This document shows, in pieces, positions 18,925 through 27,718 of a DNA stretch of 53,758 nt; position 1 is the stretch's first letter, and each line of letters begins with the position of its first letter. Position numbers and translations under genes: made by a program. The notes under the pieces were generated by a model. That model made no database searches and was not told the origin of the DNA. It worked only from the letters and a program-made list of their open reading frames with translations. Source of the DNA: Caldithrix sp. (GTDB lineage: Bacteria > Zhuqueibacterota > Zhuqueibacteria > Thermofontimicrobiales > Sulfurfontimicrobiaceae); assembly GCA_020722815.1 (NCBI GenBank), contig DYKB01000048.1, forward strand, positions 1 through 53,758, in the 5' to 3' direction.

Positions 18925-19549
18925 AGCCCTTTCTGGTGCCGGATTTGGGATTTTCGTCCGGCGAAGACGCCTTTTCCGGAACCGGAATTGGGGTCTTTGC
19001 ATGCAAAGAGGCCTTTTCCGGAACCGGAATTGGGGTCTTTGCATGCAAAGAGGCCTTTTCCGGTACCGGAATTGGGGTCTTTGCATACGAAGAGGCCTTT
19101 TCCGGAACCGGAATTGGGGTCTTTGCATGCAAAGAGGGCTTTTCCGGAACCAAAATAGGGGTCTTTGCATACGAAGAGGCCTTTTCCGGAACCGGAATTG
19201 GGGTCTTTGCATGCAAAGAGGGCTTTTCCGGAACCAAAATAGGGGTCTTTGCATACAAAGAGGCTTTTTCCGGTACCGGAATAGGGGTCTTTGCATGCAA
19301 AGAGGGCTTTTCCGGAACCGGAATAGGGGTCTTTGCATGCAAAGAGGCCTTTTCCGGAGCCGGAATTGAGGTCTTTGCATACAAAGAGGCTTTTTCCGGA
19401 ACCGGAATTGGGGTCTTTGCATGCAAAGAGGGCTTTTCTGGAACCGGAATAGGGGTCTTTGCATGCAAAGAGGCTTTTTCCGGAACCGGAATTGAGGTCT
19501 TTGCATGCAAAGAAACTCGTTCGGGTACCGGATTCAGGGTATTCACCGG
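18925..19549. repeat. 42-bp minisatellite, 13 good units plus degenerate ends
   Basis: Units of exactly 42 bp run without insertion or deletion from about 18969 to 19515, flanked by a degenerate unit on each side. The core reads CCTTTTCCGGAACCGGAATT then GGGGTCTTTGCATGCAAAGAG. The perfect 14-bp palindrome CTTTGCATGCAAAG occurs in nine units and a one- or two-base variant (GCATAC) in four. Because 42 is a multiple of three and the unit lacks stops, several frames on both strands stay open for 600-700 nt, for example a minus-strand frame with the 14-residue repeat PVPEKASLHAKTPI from a TTG at 19603. No frame has a convincing ribosome site, and unit differences do not favour one frame, so I do not call a gene. 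Confidence 0.9.
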
Positions 19550-19633
19550 ATTTATTACAAATTCATACGCATCACATAGAACGGAACACGCATCATCTTT
19601 CAATTACTGATTCTTTTCACCACATACAAATGA

Positions 19634-22600
19634 TTATTTTATCACCGCAAACTTCCCGATTTTTACGTCTCCGGTCGCTTTTGATTCAACGTGGTAGATA
19701 TAGTATCCCGCTGCGATTTCCAATCCCTCTTTACTGCGTAAGTCCCAATGTACAGTCCCATTTGCTGCAGAATTCAAGTCCCAGAAATTTTTATGAGTTA
19801 GCGCAGAATTATTTACCGATATTTCTTTCACCAAAATACCGCTTAAGGTAAATATCCGAATTGTACACTCGGCCGGGATATGGGTGAACATTATTTGTCG
19901 CGTTTGATTTCGATCCCAATTAGCCACGGCTGATTCCATGGTATTTGTTACGACGTAAGGATTTGGTACGACTTTGATATTTGCCATGTCCTCTTTCATT
20001 TTGGATTTATCGAGGTCATCTTCAAGGCCTTTTACTGTGAATACGAGTGAGTCATTATAATAGAACGGGCGGTTGAAATCAAGCCGATAGACGTCATTGG
20101 CTTTTGGCATCTGACCAGGATTGGTGATATCAAAAAAGTCAATCGCAAAGATAGTTCCTCCCCAGACATTGAGGCCACTTCGCGAATCTTTCACCGCATC
20201 CCCAACCAGAATATAATCCGAATTGGCATCAAAAGTCCCATTTTTGTTTACATCATAAACAACCATATCCATCAGCGGCCACGAGCCATCTGCTTCCTGA
20301 AATGATTTGTTGACGATATAGAAGTTGAACTTTTGCTTTAAGAGAACATCTTTGGTGGCTAAAAAGTTACCACGATAATCGGTAAATTTGGGACCTAAAT
20401 CCGTTACACCCTCATAAGCAGCACTGTTTTCGGTCCAGATAATTTCATAATGCCAGGGGAAGAAACGCCATTTATCAAAGTAGGGCAGTTCTTTTGGATT
20501 ATTGGGATGGGCATGTAATTGTACATTAACCGGTGAATTTCCAACAATCCAGCCTGAATTTTCCGGATCATATTGGGCGAAAATAAAAGGTGCCCGTAAT
20601 CGTAATTGAAGCCCATCAAAAACATCCGTAATAATTTCCTGCCGGGTAGAAAGATGATGATAAACGAAAAACAGACTGTAGGTTTCAGTATATCTGACGG
20701 TGTCCAGATTTTGTGCGACGAAGTCTTCCTGGGTTTCCTGATAAATAATCGAATCACCCGCTGTCATATCGTAAACCATAATTCCATCATTTAAAAACAG
20801 GGCATCATAAGGGCTGCGATAACGCGCATTGGTCTGACTGTATTGAACTTCGTTTACTTTTAATTTAACTTTATAGGTATGATCTTTTTTCAAATTAAGG
20901 TGATTAAAGACTTCCGGTGTAATCTGATATTTTTGTGCTGCCCGTGTACTCTTCTGCGTATCGATTTCAATCGCCGGTGATTGATAACCCGCGGCAAATT
21001 GATGCGGCTGAATCACTGCAACATTGGGAGAAATCCGTCGGATGTTCTCGTTTTCATCAACTTCCAAAACAAATGAATTTTCAGACGGCGGAATGCCGGT
21101 TCCGACTTCGGGGATGCCATAGTCGTAGGCCACCAGAACGTAATAATAGGTTCGCCCATTTTGGACTGTGTTATCGACGAAAGAACGGGACAAGCCGCTA
21201 TCATCACCCAGATAATAACCCATGCCATTTATCAGGCCGAAATCGGTAAAGCCATATTTGTTATCCATCTTGTCACACTGGAAAATCGGCTTACGCAGCA
21301 TTTCGCTGCCGTAACCATCGGTGATGGTCATCGGATCTGCAACATATTTGTCGGTTGAACGATAAAGCTTATACCCTTCAAAATCATTGGCATTTTTGAC
21401 AAAGGAATCCCGGGTAAATTTATCCGATCTATCATCCCAGGAAAGAAGTACCTTGCCATCGCCAGGCGTGGCTGTCAGATTTGGCATCAATGGTGGTTGG
21501 GCAAATCGGTAATCTGATTCATAGATAAGCTGAACGACCTCTTTTAATCGGAACAGGGCCGGTGCCTTGTGTTCGGATGAGTTTAAACCCGCTAGTTGAT
21601 CATAGGCATGTAGTTCGGACATGGAAATTCGTTCTGTCAAACCTTTATACAGGGGGAAAAGGCCCGAAGCAAACTGCTCCACAAAGTTTTGCGGGGTCAT
21701 TTGTGCTTCATCAAAAAGTCCTTCACGATGCAAAGTGAAAGTGTTTTGGTCATTCATAATACTATAACCATCGGGTCCCCATTGGAAAACATAACGGAAT
21801 GAGGTTAAACCCAACATATCGGATTCGCTAATATCAGTCAGGCCGAAGTTTGGCTCGGCTCCCAGGCCTTCCAGCAGATCTGGCGTATGATTGCACTCGG
21901 TACCATCCACATCCGGTCCGGTGTAGTTCAAATCATACGGTCCGACACCATCCAGTCCCAGATCATCGCCGGGATCTTCACCAATGTCATAGACGCCATT
22001 ACCATTCGCATCGATCCCATCCCGCCAATCCTGATCTTCATCGGCATCCCAATGTTCTTTGAGATCGGCTTCTTTTAAATTGTAATAAGAAAAAAAATCA
22101 GCCAGATTGGCAATTCCATCGGTAGGACCTATTGGGGCGGTTGCTTTATTGTCGCGCTTTTCATCCAGTAAACCATCCCGGTCATTATCAAGATTATCAT
22201 AGGGGATTCCTGGACTCTCCAGATAAGCCAGACCAAAAACGCCCGGTTCTTTGCCGCCGCCCATGGGCACACCATTCAAATCCCAGGAATAGCACATGTT
22301 GAGACGTTTGTTATAATAGGCGATGTCATCCGCGCCGTCATATTCTTCTCCACCGACGGCATTATCCGTGTAAAGACCAAAATACATTTCAGTGATATCA
22401 TAATCCGAAATATTGGCGATTGTATATTCCCAAAAAATAGCGTCCATTGCCGATGGATTGCTCCATTGGAAGCCGCGAATTTCATTTCGAATGCCAACTC
22501 CACCCCAGGGAAGCCCTTTTTGAATCGTCACATCCGGTCTTTTCTGGCCAATTTTTACGCCGGGTCGCGGATAATATTTAATTTTGTCTTCCGGGCCCAG

Positions 22601-23230
22601 ATATTCCTGATCCTGGGCATCATTGACAACAAAATAACACTCCTGATCCGCCTTCAGGACGCCGCGGCCAAAGCGGCCATTCCATTCGCCAGGCCATTTG
22701 GTGGTATTTCCACGAGCTGGCCAGCCTTCCGGCGGCCAGGAAACCGGTAAGTTACTCATGGCCGGTGTTTCGCCTAATTCATTGAAATAGCCAAAAACCG
22801 GATAGATGCCCCACTCAATGGTGCCGGTGGGATCTTTATCCATGTGCTCCCGATAGCTGGATTGACAGAAATATAAGGTATCGAGTTTTATTCCGCTATT
22901 AATGAGCCCCCTCTCCGTTACGGGAATGGAATCATTTTGAAGATAAACACGCGCACCGATGAGGACGCAGATCCCGTCATGCATTTTGGTACCTTCATAG
23001 TTGTTCGGCCATTTTGAAACATCATAGCCGAGATCACAACAATCAGAAAGCTCTGTTGTGTTCCGATAATAAAGCAGCACCCGGTTGCCAGTCATCCAGC
23101 CCGCCCGCTCGGCTGCAATATCACCTGCCGGATCATCCGGTCCTTCATAAATCCGACTCTGGCCGAAAAGAGCATTTAGCATCAAAAACTGCGATAGTAA
23201 AAAGATAAAAATCGTTAAATATATTTTCAT
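19634..23230 (-). CDS. Giant secreted protein, paralogue 1 of 3, with Asp-rich repeats and sorting-type C-terminus
   Basis: A 1198-aa exported protein of a family I cannot name. The signal peptide is about 1-23. A conserved N-terminal region begins RIYEGPDDPAGDIAAERAGW and contains a CC pair (64-65). An Asp-rich section (about 345-445: DNDRDGLLDE, DADEDQDW, DANGNGVYDIGEDPGDD) resembles thrombospondin-3 or dockerin-like calcium loops. A fibronectin-III-like domain lies at about 580-720, then a long beta-rich part with DVNKNGTFDANSD. The end (VPNPYVVTNTME..., IFTLSGILV, WDLRSKEGLEIAAGYYIY, GKFAVIK) is a type IX sorting-like domain. AGGAGAG precedes ATG 23230. Two paralogues lie immediately upstream and TonB/PorV genes further upstream. 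It is the last gene of the cluster; the 42-bp array begins about 85 bp after its stop. Probably cell-surface or secreted; function unknown. Confidence 0.85.
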   Translation of the reverse strand: MKIYLTIFIFLLSQFLMLNALFGQSRIYEGPDDPAGDIAAERAGWMTGNRVLLYYRNTTELSDCCDLGYDVSKWPNNYEGTKMHDGICVLIGARVYLQNDSIPVTERGLINSGIKLDTLYFCQSSYREHMDKDPTGTIEWGIYPVFGYFNELGETPAMSNLPVSWPPEGWPARGNTTKWPGEWNGRFGRGVLKADQECYFVVNDAQDQEYLGPEDKIKYYPRPGVKIGQKRPDVTIQKGLPWGGVGIRNEIRGFQWSNPSAMDAIFWEYTIANISDYDITEMYFGLYTDNAVGGEEYDGADDIAYYNKRLNMCYSWDLNGVPMGGGKEPGVFGLAYLESPGIPYDNLDNDRDGLLDEKRDNKATAPIGPTDGIANLADFFSYYNLKEADLKEHWDADEDQDWRDGIDANGNGVYDIGEDPGDDLGLDGVGPYDLNYTGPDVDGTECNHTPDLLEGLGAEPNFGLTDISESDMLGLTSFRYVFQWGPDGYSIMNDQNTFTLHREGLFDEAQMTPQNFVEQFASGLFPLYKGLTERISMSELHAYDQLAGLNSSEHKAPALFRLKEVVQLIYESDYRFAQPPLMPNLTATPGDGKVLLSWDDRSDKFTRDSFVKNANDFEGYKLYRSTDKYVADPMTITDGYGSEMLRKPIFQCDKMDNKYGFTDFGLINGMGYYLGDDSGLSRSFVDNTVQNGRTYYYVLVAYDYGIPEVGTGIPPSENSFVLEVDENENIRRISPNVAVIQPHQFAAGYQSPAIEIDTQKSTRAAQKYQITPEVFNHLNLKKDHTYKVKLKVNEVQYSQTNARYRSPYDALFLNDGIMVYDMTAGDSIIYQETQEDFVAQNLDTVRYTETYSLFFVYHHLSTRQEIITDVFDGLQLRLRAPFIFAQYDPENSGWIVGNSPVNVQLHAHPNNPKELPYFDKWRFFPWHYEIIWTENSAAYEGVTDLGPKFTDYRGNFLATKDVLLKQKFNFYIVNKSFQEADGSWPLMDMVVYDVNKNGTFDANSDYILVGDAVKDSRSGLNVWGGTIFAIDFFDITNPGQMPKANDVYRLDFNRPFYYNDSLVFTVKGLEDDLDKSKMKEDMANIKVVPNPYVVTNTMESAVANWDRNQTRQIMFTHIPAECTIRIFTLSGILVKEISVNNSALTHKNFWDLNSAANGTVHWDLRSKEGLEIAAGYYIYHVESKATGDVKIGKFAVIK

Positions 23231-23538
23231 TTATCTACTCTCCTTATGGATTAGTAAAAATAGATAAGGCATAAAGTCCATTCCAGGAATGGACAGTCTA
23301 TATATTTGTTTGGAATTTTCAATCCTTATATCCACTACTGAATACTTTTCAAAAAGCCACATCCGACCGTTGACCCTAACTTTCTTCTCAAAGAGGAGAG
23401 GGAATAGCTACGCCCGCTTTCTTTAGTTGAAAATTGGGGTGATGGTCCCGGATGTGATTAATACTGATGTGAAAAAAAACGTATAATAGTGAATCCGCAT
23501 AAAGATTGTGTTTCATTTTAATGTAATATAGTCTGTTT
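23231..23538. other. Gap between giant paralogues 1 and 2
   Basis: No gene. It holds a 19-bp palindrome GTCCATTCCAGGAATGGAC (23276-23294), about 46 bp upstream of the paralogue 1 start, which could be an operator or hairpin, and a degenerate copy of the CCTCACCCTAACCC palindrome (about 23365-23450). Confidence 0.55.
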
Positions 23539-26500
23539 CTATTTGATAACAGCAAACTTGCCGACTTTAATATCACCTGTTAATTTAGATTCCACATGAT
23601 AGATATAATATCCCGCCGCAATTTCCAGCCCTTCTTTGCTGCGAAGATCCCAATGAACTGTTCCATTTGCACCTGAATTCGTATCCCAGAAATTTTGGCG
23701 GTTCTCGACGGCATTATCCACATCAATTTCATTGACAAAAATTCCACTCACTGTAAAAATGCTGATTTTACATTGTGCCGGGATATGCGTGAACATCAAC
23801 TGCCGCCGTTGATTTCGATCCCAATTGGCAACGGCTGATTCCATTGTGTTGGTAACCACATAGGGATTGGGGACAACACGAATTTTTTCCATTTCTTCCC
23901 TGATTTTTGATTTATCCAGATCATTTTCCAACCCGGTCACCGTGAAAACCAAAGAATCATGATAAGAAAATGGTCGTTTGAAATCGATTCGGTAAACATC
24001 ATTCGCTTTGGGCATTTTATCGGGGGTAGTAATGTCAAAAAAATCAATCGCAAAGATAGTTCCGCCCCAGACATTTAAACCTGTTCGGGAATCTTTAATA
24101 ACATCACCAACCAGTACGTAATCAGAATCGGCGTTGAACCTACCATTCCCATCGACATCATACACGACCATATCCAGTAATGGATGTAAACCAGTAGAAT
24201 CGGTAAATGATTTGTTTTTGACATAAAAATTAAAGGATTGATTTAAGAGCACGGCTTTTGTACTCAAAAAATTGCCATTATGGTCGGTAAATTTGGGTCC
24301 TAATTCAACTCGTGTTTTATAGGCTGAATTATTATCTGTCCAGATAAATTCATAATGCCAGGGAAAAAATCGCCAGTGATCCTGATACGGGAAGCCTTTC
24401 GGATTCGGTAATTGTTTTAAATGAATATTCACCGGTGAATTTCCAACGACCCATCCTGAATTTAAGGTATCGTATTCAGCAAAGACAGAGGGCATTCGAA
24501 AACGTAATCGAACGCCATCGAATGCATCGGTAACAATTTCTTCTTTAAGTGTCAAAAATTTATAAATCGTCCAGTTATTAAATAAAAAGACATATTTTAC
24601 TGTATCCAGATGAGTACCGATATAATTTTCGCGTGTTTCTTCATAAATTAAGGAATCCCCTGAAGTCATATCATAAATGCGAATACCATCATTTAAAAAT
24701 AAAGCATCATAGGGGCTGCGATAACGGGTGTTGGACTGTGTATAATCGACTTCGTTAACATTTAATTTAACTTTATACGTATGCCCTTTTTTAACATTCA
24801 GATTATCATAAATTTCCGGTTTAAATTGGAATTTTTGGGCCGCGGCGGTGCTTTTTTGATAATCGATTTCAATACCGGGTGATTGATAACCGGCTGCAAT
24901 CTGATGCGGCCGGACAACAGCGACATTCGGGGAAATCCGGCGAATATTTTCATTTTCATCCATCTCCAGGACAAAAGTGTTTTCTGAAGGCGGAATTCCG
25001 GTACCCACTTCCGGAATACCATAGTCATACGCGACCAGAACATAATAATAAGTGCGACCATTCTGAACCGTATTATCGGTGAAAGTGTGATAAAGGCCAC
25101 TATCATCACCCAGGTCATAACCCAGGCCATTAATCAGACCAAAATCAGTAAAACCGGTTTTGTTATTAATCCGGTCACACTGGAAAATTGGCTTGCGTAA
25201 CATGTCTGTGCCATATCCGTCAGTAATAATCATCGGATCGGCGATATATGGGTCCGTCGCGCGGTAGAGTTTATAACCTTCGAAGTCATTTGCATTTTTA
25301 ACAAAAGCATCCCGCGTAAATTTATCCGATTTATCATCCCAATGCAGAATGACCTTTCCATCACCTGGCGTTGCGGTAAGGGTTGGCATTAAGGGGGGCT
25401 GCGCAAAACGGTAATCTGATTCGTAAATGAGCTGAACGACTTCTTTCAGGCGAAATAGCGCCGGGGCTTTGTGGGCGGTGGAATTAAGACCTGCTAAAGC
25501 GTCATACGCATGAAGTTCGGACATGGAGATCCGTTCTGTCAAGCCTTTATGAAGCGGGAAGAGGCCGGAAGCAAACTCTTCCAGATAATTGGTCTGCGTT
25601 GGTTGGAGTTCATCGAAGATGCCGGGTAAAAGAAATTTAAATGTTTTTTCGTCAGATGACGGATTTCCCGCCATGCCGGGACCCCAATCCATACAGTAGC
25701 GGAAAGTTGTTAATCCCAGCATATCCGCCTCACTAACGTCTGTTAATCCGAAATTCGGTTCAGCGCCGACACCTTCCAAAAGATCCGGCTGATGATTACA
25801 TTCTGTCCCATCAGCATCCGGGCCATTATAGTTCAAATCATAAGGGCCAACCCCATCCAGGCCCACATCATCGCCTGGATCTTCGCCAATATCGTATTTT
25901 TTATTATTATTTGCATCCGTTCCATTGCGCCAATCCTGATCCTCATCCGCGTCCCAGTGGTCTTTCAGGTCAGTTTCCTTGAGATTATAATAAGATGTAA
26001 AATCGGCAAGATTATATATTCCCTCGGTTGGGCCAATTATTTTCGTGGCTTTATTATCGCGCTTTTCATCGAGCAAACCATCTTTATCATTATCAATATT
26101 ATCATAGGGAATTCCCGGACTTTCCAGATAAGCAACCCCCAGCACACCAGGTTCTTTACCGCCGCCCATGGGGACCCCGTCGGTGTCCCATGAATAACAG
26201 AGATTTAAGCGTTTATTAAAATAGGAATTATCATCGGCGCCATCATATTCTTCACCACCAACGGCGTTATCAAGGAGGAGACCGAAAAATATTTCCGGCA
26301 AATCATATTCGGAAATATTGGCGATAGTATATTCCCAAAAGATGGCATCCATTGCAGAAGGATTGCTCCACTGAAAGCCACGTACCTCTGCCCGAATACC
26401 AATACCGCCCCAGGGAAGGCCTTTTTGAATGGTAACATCCGGTTTTTTATCACCGATTTTGACATCGGACAGGATTTCACCATTGGCACCATAAACTCTT

Positions 26501-27165
26501 CGGGGGAAATATTTGATAGAATCTTCTGGCCCTAAATATTCCTGATCCTGCGCGTCATTGGAAACGAAATAGCATTCCTGATCCGCTTTCATAACACCAC
26601 GACCAAATCGACCATTCCACTCTCCAGACCATTTGGTGGTATTCCCACGAGCCGGCCACCCTGCTGGCGGCCATGAATCCGGTCGATTACTCATGGCGGG
26701 CGTTTCACTTAAGTCGTTAAAATAACCAAAAACTGGATAGAATCCCCATTCAATCGTGCCGGTTGGGTCCTGATCCATCATCACCCGATAACTTGCCTGA
26801 ACGTAATAGATTGTATTTAGATTATTTCCATTATAAATTTCCGGGAAATCAGTTACGGGGATGGAGTCATTTTTTACATGAACCCTGGCGCCGATGAGGA
26901 GGGAAAATCCATCGTGACTTTTTGAACCTTCGTAGTTATTGGGCCATTTGGCGACGTCATAACCCAAATCACAACAATCGCCTAACTCGGTCGTGTTGCG
27001 GAAAAAAAGTAACACCCGGTTTCCTGTCATCCAGCCGGCGCGTTCGGCGGCAATATCTGAGGCCGGATCATCCGGACCTTCATAAAGACGACTCTGGGCG
27101 AAGAGACTATCCAGATTTAATAGCTGTAGTAAAAGAAGTGCGAAAATGATAGATCTGGTTTTCAC
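23539..27165 (-). CDS. Giant secreted protein, paralogue 2 of 3
   Basis: A near relative of the protein at 19634-23230, alignable along its whole length by eye, with the same order of parts: signal peptide ending LLNLDSLFAQ, RLYEGPDDPASDIAAERAGW, CC pair, Asp-rich loops (DNDKDGLLDE, DANNNKKYDIGEDPGDD), fibronectin-III-like domain, DVDGNGRFNADSD, and the sorting-type end GKFAVIK. It carries a slightly longer N-terminal insert near YGANGEILSDVK. I chose GTG 27165 (1208 aa) because AAAGG lies upstream and the signal peptide starts there; a TTG at 27186 is possible but lacks a ribosome site. The gap to paralogue 3 is filled by a MITE-like element and a palindrome, so separate transcription is possible. 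Molecular function is unknown. Tandem duplication of such a large gene suggests that dose or variation matters. Confidence 0.84.
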   Translation of the reverse strand: MKTRSIIFALLLLQLLNLDSLFAQSRLYEGPDDPASDIAAERAGWMTGNRVLLFFRNTTELGDCCDLGYDVAKWPNNYEGSKSHDGFSLLIGARVHVKNDSIPVTDFPEIYNGNNLNTIYYVQASYRVMMDQDPTGTIEWGFYPVFGYFNDLSETPAMSNRPDSWPPAGWPARGNTTKWSGEWNGRFGRGVMKADQECYFVSNDAQDQEYLGPEDSIKYFPRRVYGANGEILSDVKIGDKKPDVTIQKGLPWGGIGIRAEVRGFQWSNPSAMDAIFWEYTIANISEYDLPEIFFGLLLDNAVGGEEYDGADDNSYFNKRLNLCYSWDTDGVPMGGGKEPGVLGVAYLESPGIPYDNIDNDKDGLLDEKRDNKATKIIGPTEGIYNLADFTSYYNLKETDLKDHWDADEDQDWRNGTDANNNKKYDIGEDPGDDVGLDGVGPYDLNYNGPDADGTECNHQPDLLEGVGAEPNFGLTDVSEADMLGLTTFRYCMDWGPGMAGNPSSDEKTFKFLLPGIFDELQPTQTNYLEEFASGLFPLHKGLTERISMSELHAYDALAGLNSTAHKAPALFRLKEVVQLIYESDYRFAQPPLMPTLTATPGDGKVILHWDDKSDKFTRDAFVKNANDFEGYKLYRATDPYIADPMIITDGYGTDMLRKPIFQCDRINNKTGFTDFGLINGLGYDLGDDSGLYHTFTDNTVQNGRTYYYVLVAYDYGIPEVGTGIPPSENTFVLEMDENENIRRISPNVAVVRPHQIAAGYQSPGIEIDYQKSTAAAQKFQFKPEIYDNLNVKKGHTYKVKLNVNEVDYTQSNTRYRSPYDALFLNDGIRIYDMTSGDSLIYEETRENYIGTHLDTVKYVFLFNNWTIYKFLTLKEEIVTDAFDGVRLRFRMPSVFAEYDTLNSGWVVGNSPVNIHLKQLPNPKGFPYQDHWRFFPWHYEFIWTDNNSAYKTRVELGPKFTDHNGNFLSTKAVLLNQSFNFYVKNKSFTDSTGLHPLLDMVVYDVDGNGRFNADSDYVLVGDVIKDSRTGLNVWGGTIFAIDFFDITTPDKMPKANDVYRIDFKRPFSYHDSLVFTVTGLENDLDKSKIREEMEKIRVVPNPYVVTNTMESAVANWDRNQRRQLMFTHIPAQCKISIFTVSGIFVNEIDVDNAVENRQNFWDTNSGANGTVHWDLRSKEGLEIAAGYYIYHVESKLTGDIKVGKFAVIK

Positions 27166-27196
27166 TTGTATTAGCCTTTTATTCAATTAAGAATTA

Positions 27197-27353
27197 TTAA
27201 ATAGTGTCTGTCCGCAAATGCCCCGATTCTGTCATGGCGAGGAGCGTTTTTGGCGACGAAGCAATCTCCGCTGTTATTCAAGGGGATTGCTTCGGCAAAA
27301 AACGCCTCGCAATGACAGGTTTTGCTATTTTCGGACAGACACCAAATAGTTAC
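27197..27353. mobile_element. MITE-like element, GTGTCTGTCCG family, copy A
   Basis: The left end AAATAGTGTCTGTCCG is matched inversely by CGGACAGACACCAAATAGT at the right. The inside is one long hairpin, TGTCATGGCGAGGAGCG ... CGCCTCGCAATGACA, with GAAGCAATCTCC against GGATTGCTTC near the tip. A second copy lies at 43330-43473 and an end fragment at 36298-36317. No coding sequence. Confidence 0.8.
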
Positions 27354-27489
27354 CGGGACTTCTTATTATCGTCATTTTTCAAATTAGTAAACTGACTCTA
27401 CGCCTCATAGCCATCAGGTTAAGCCTCTAATTTATTTGAAAACAAGATGTTGGATATATAACAAAAATTCAAGGAATACCAGACATTTG

Positions 27490-27567
27490 ACCCTCACCCT
27501 AGTCCTCTCCCAGAGGGAGAGGGCGTAGCTATTCCCTCTCCCGCTGGGAGAGGGTTAGGGTGAGGGT
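27490..27567. repeat. 78-bp palindromic repeat, copy 3
   Basis: The arms ACCCTCACCCTAGTCCTCTC and GAGAGGGTTAGGGTGAGGGT flank a GCGTAGCTATTCCC centre. It has the same length and centre as the copy at 5066-5143. Confidence 0.8.
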
Positions 27568-27718
27568 GGTTTTTAATTCAACTTATTTCTTAATTTTCAA
27601 TTAGTTATCGCCTTAACTTGACGGCTATGCTCCACGCCCCCATCAAAGATGAGATAACAAGAGTTCCCCTCACTTTTTTTAAGCAAGGGGAACTTGTGGA
27701 GAACAAATTGACTTGTTG

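Larger units (their letters stand above)
27166..27718. other. Repeat-filled gap between giant paralogues 2 and 3
   Basis: No gene. It contains the TGTCTGTCCG-type MITE-like element (27197-27353) and an intact 78-bp palindrome (27490-27567), each listed separately. The last ~150 bp, before the stop of paralogue 3, hold nothing recognisable. Confidence 0.65.

Noticed and set aside
18925..19549. CRISPR array
   Set aside because: Units are contiguous and near-identical over the full 42 bp, with no variable spacers and no cas genes nearby.
18793..19603. Repeat proteins encoded in the 42-bp array
   Set aside because: Several frames on both strands are equally open, starts are TTG or GTG without a ribosome site, and substitutions change residues in every frame; kept as a repeat.
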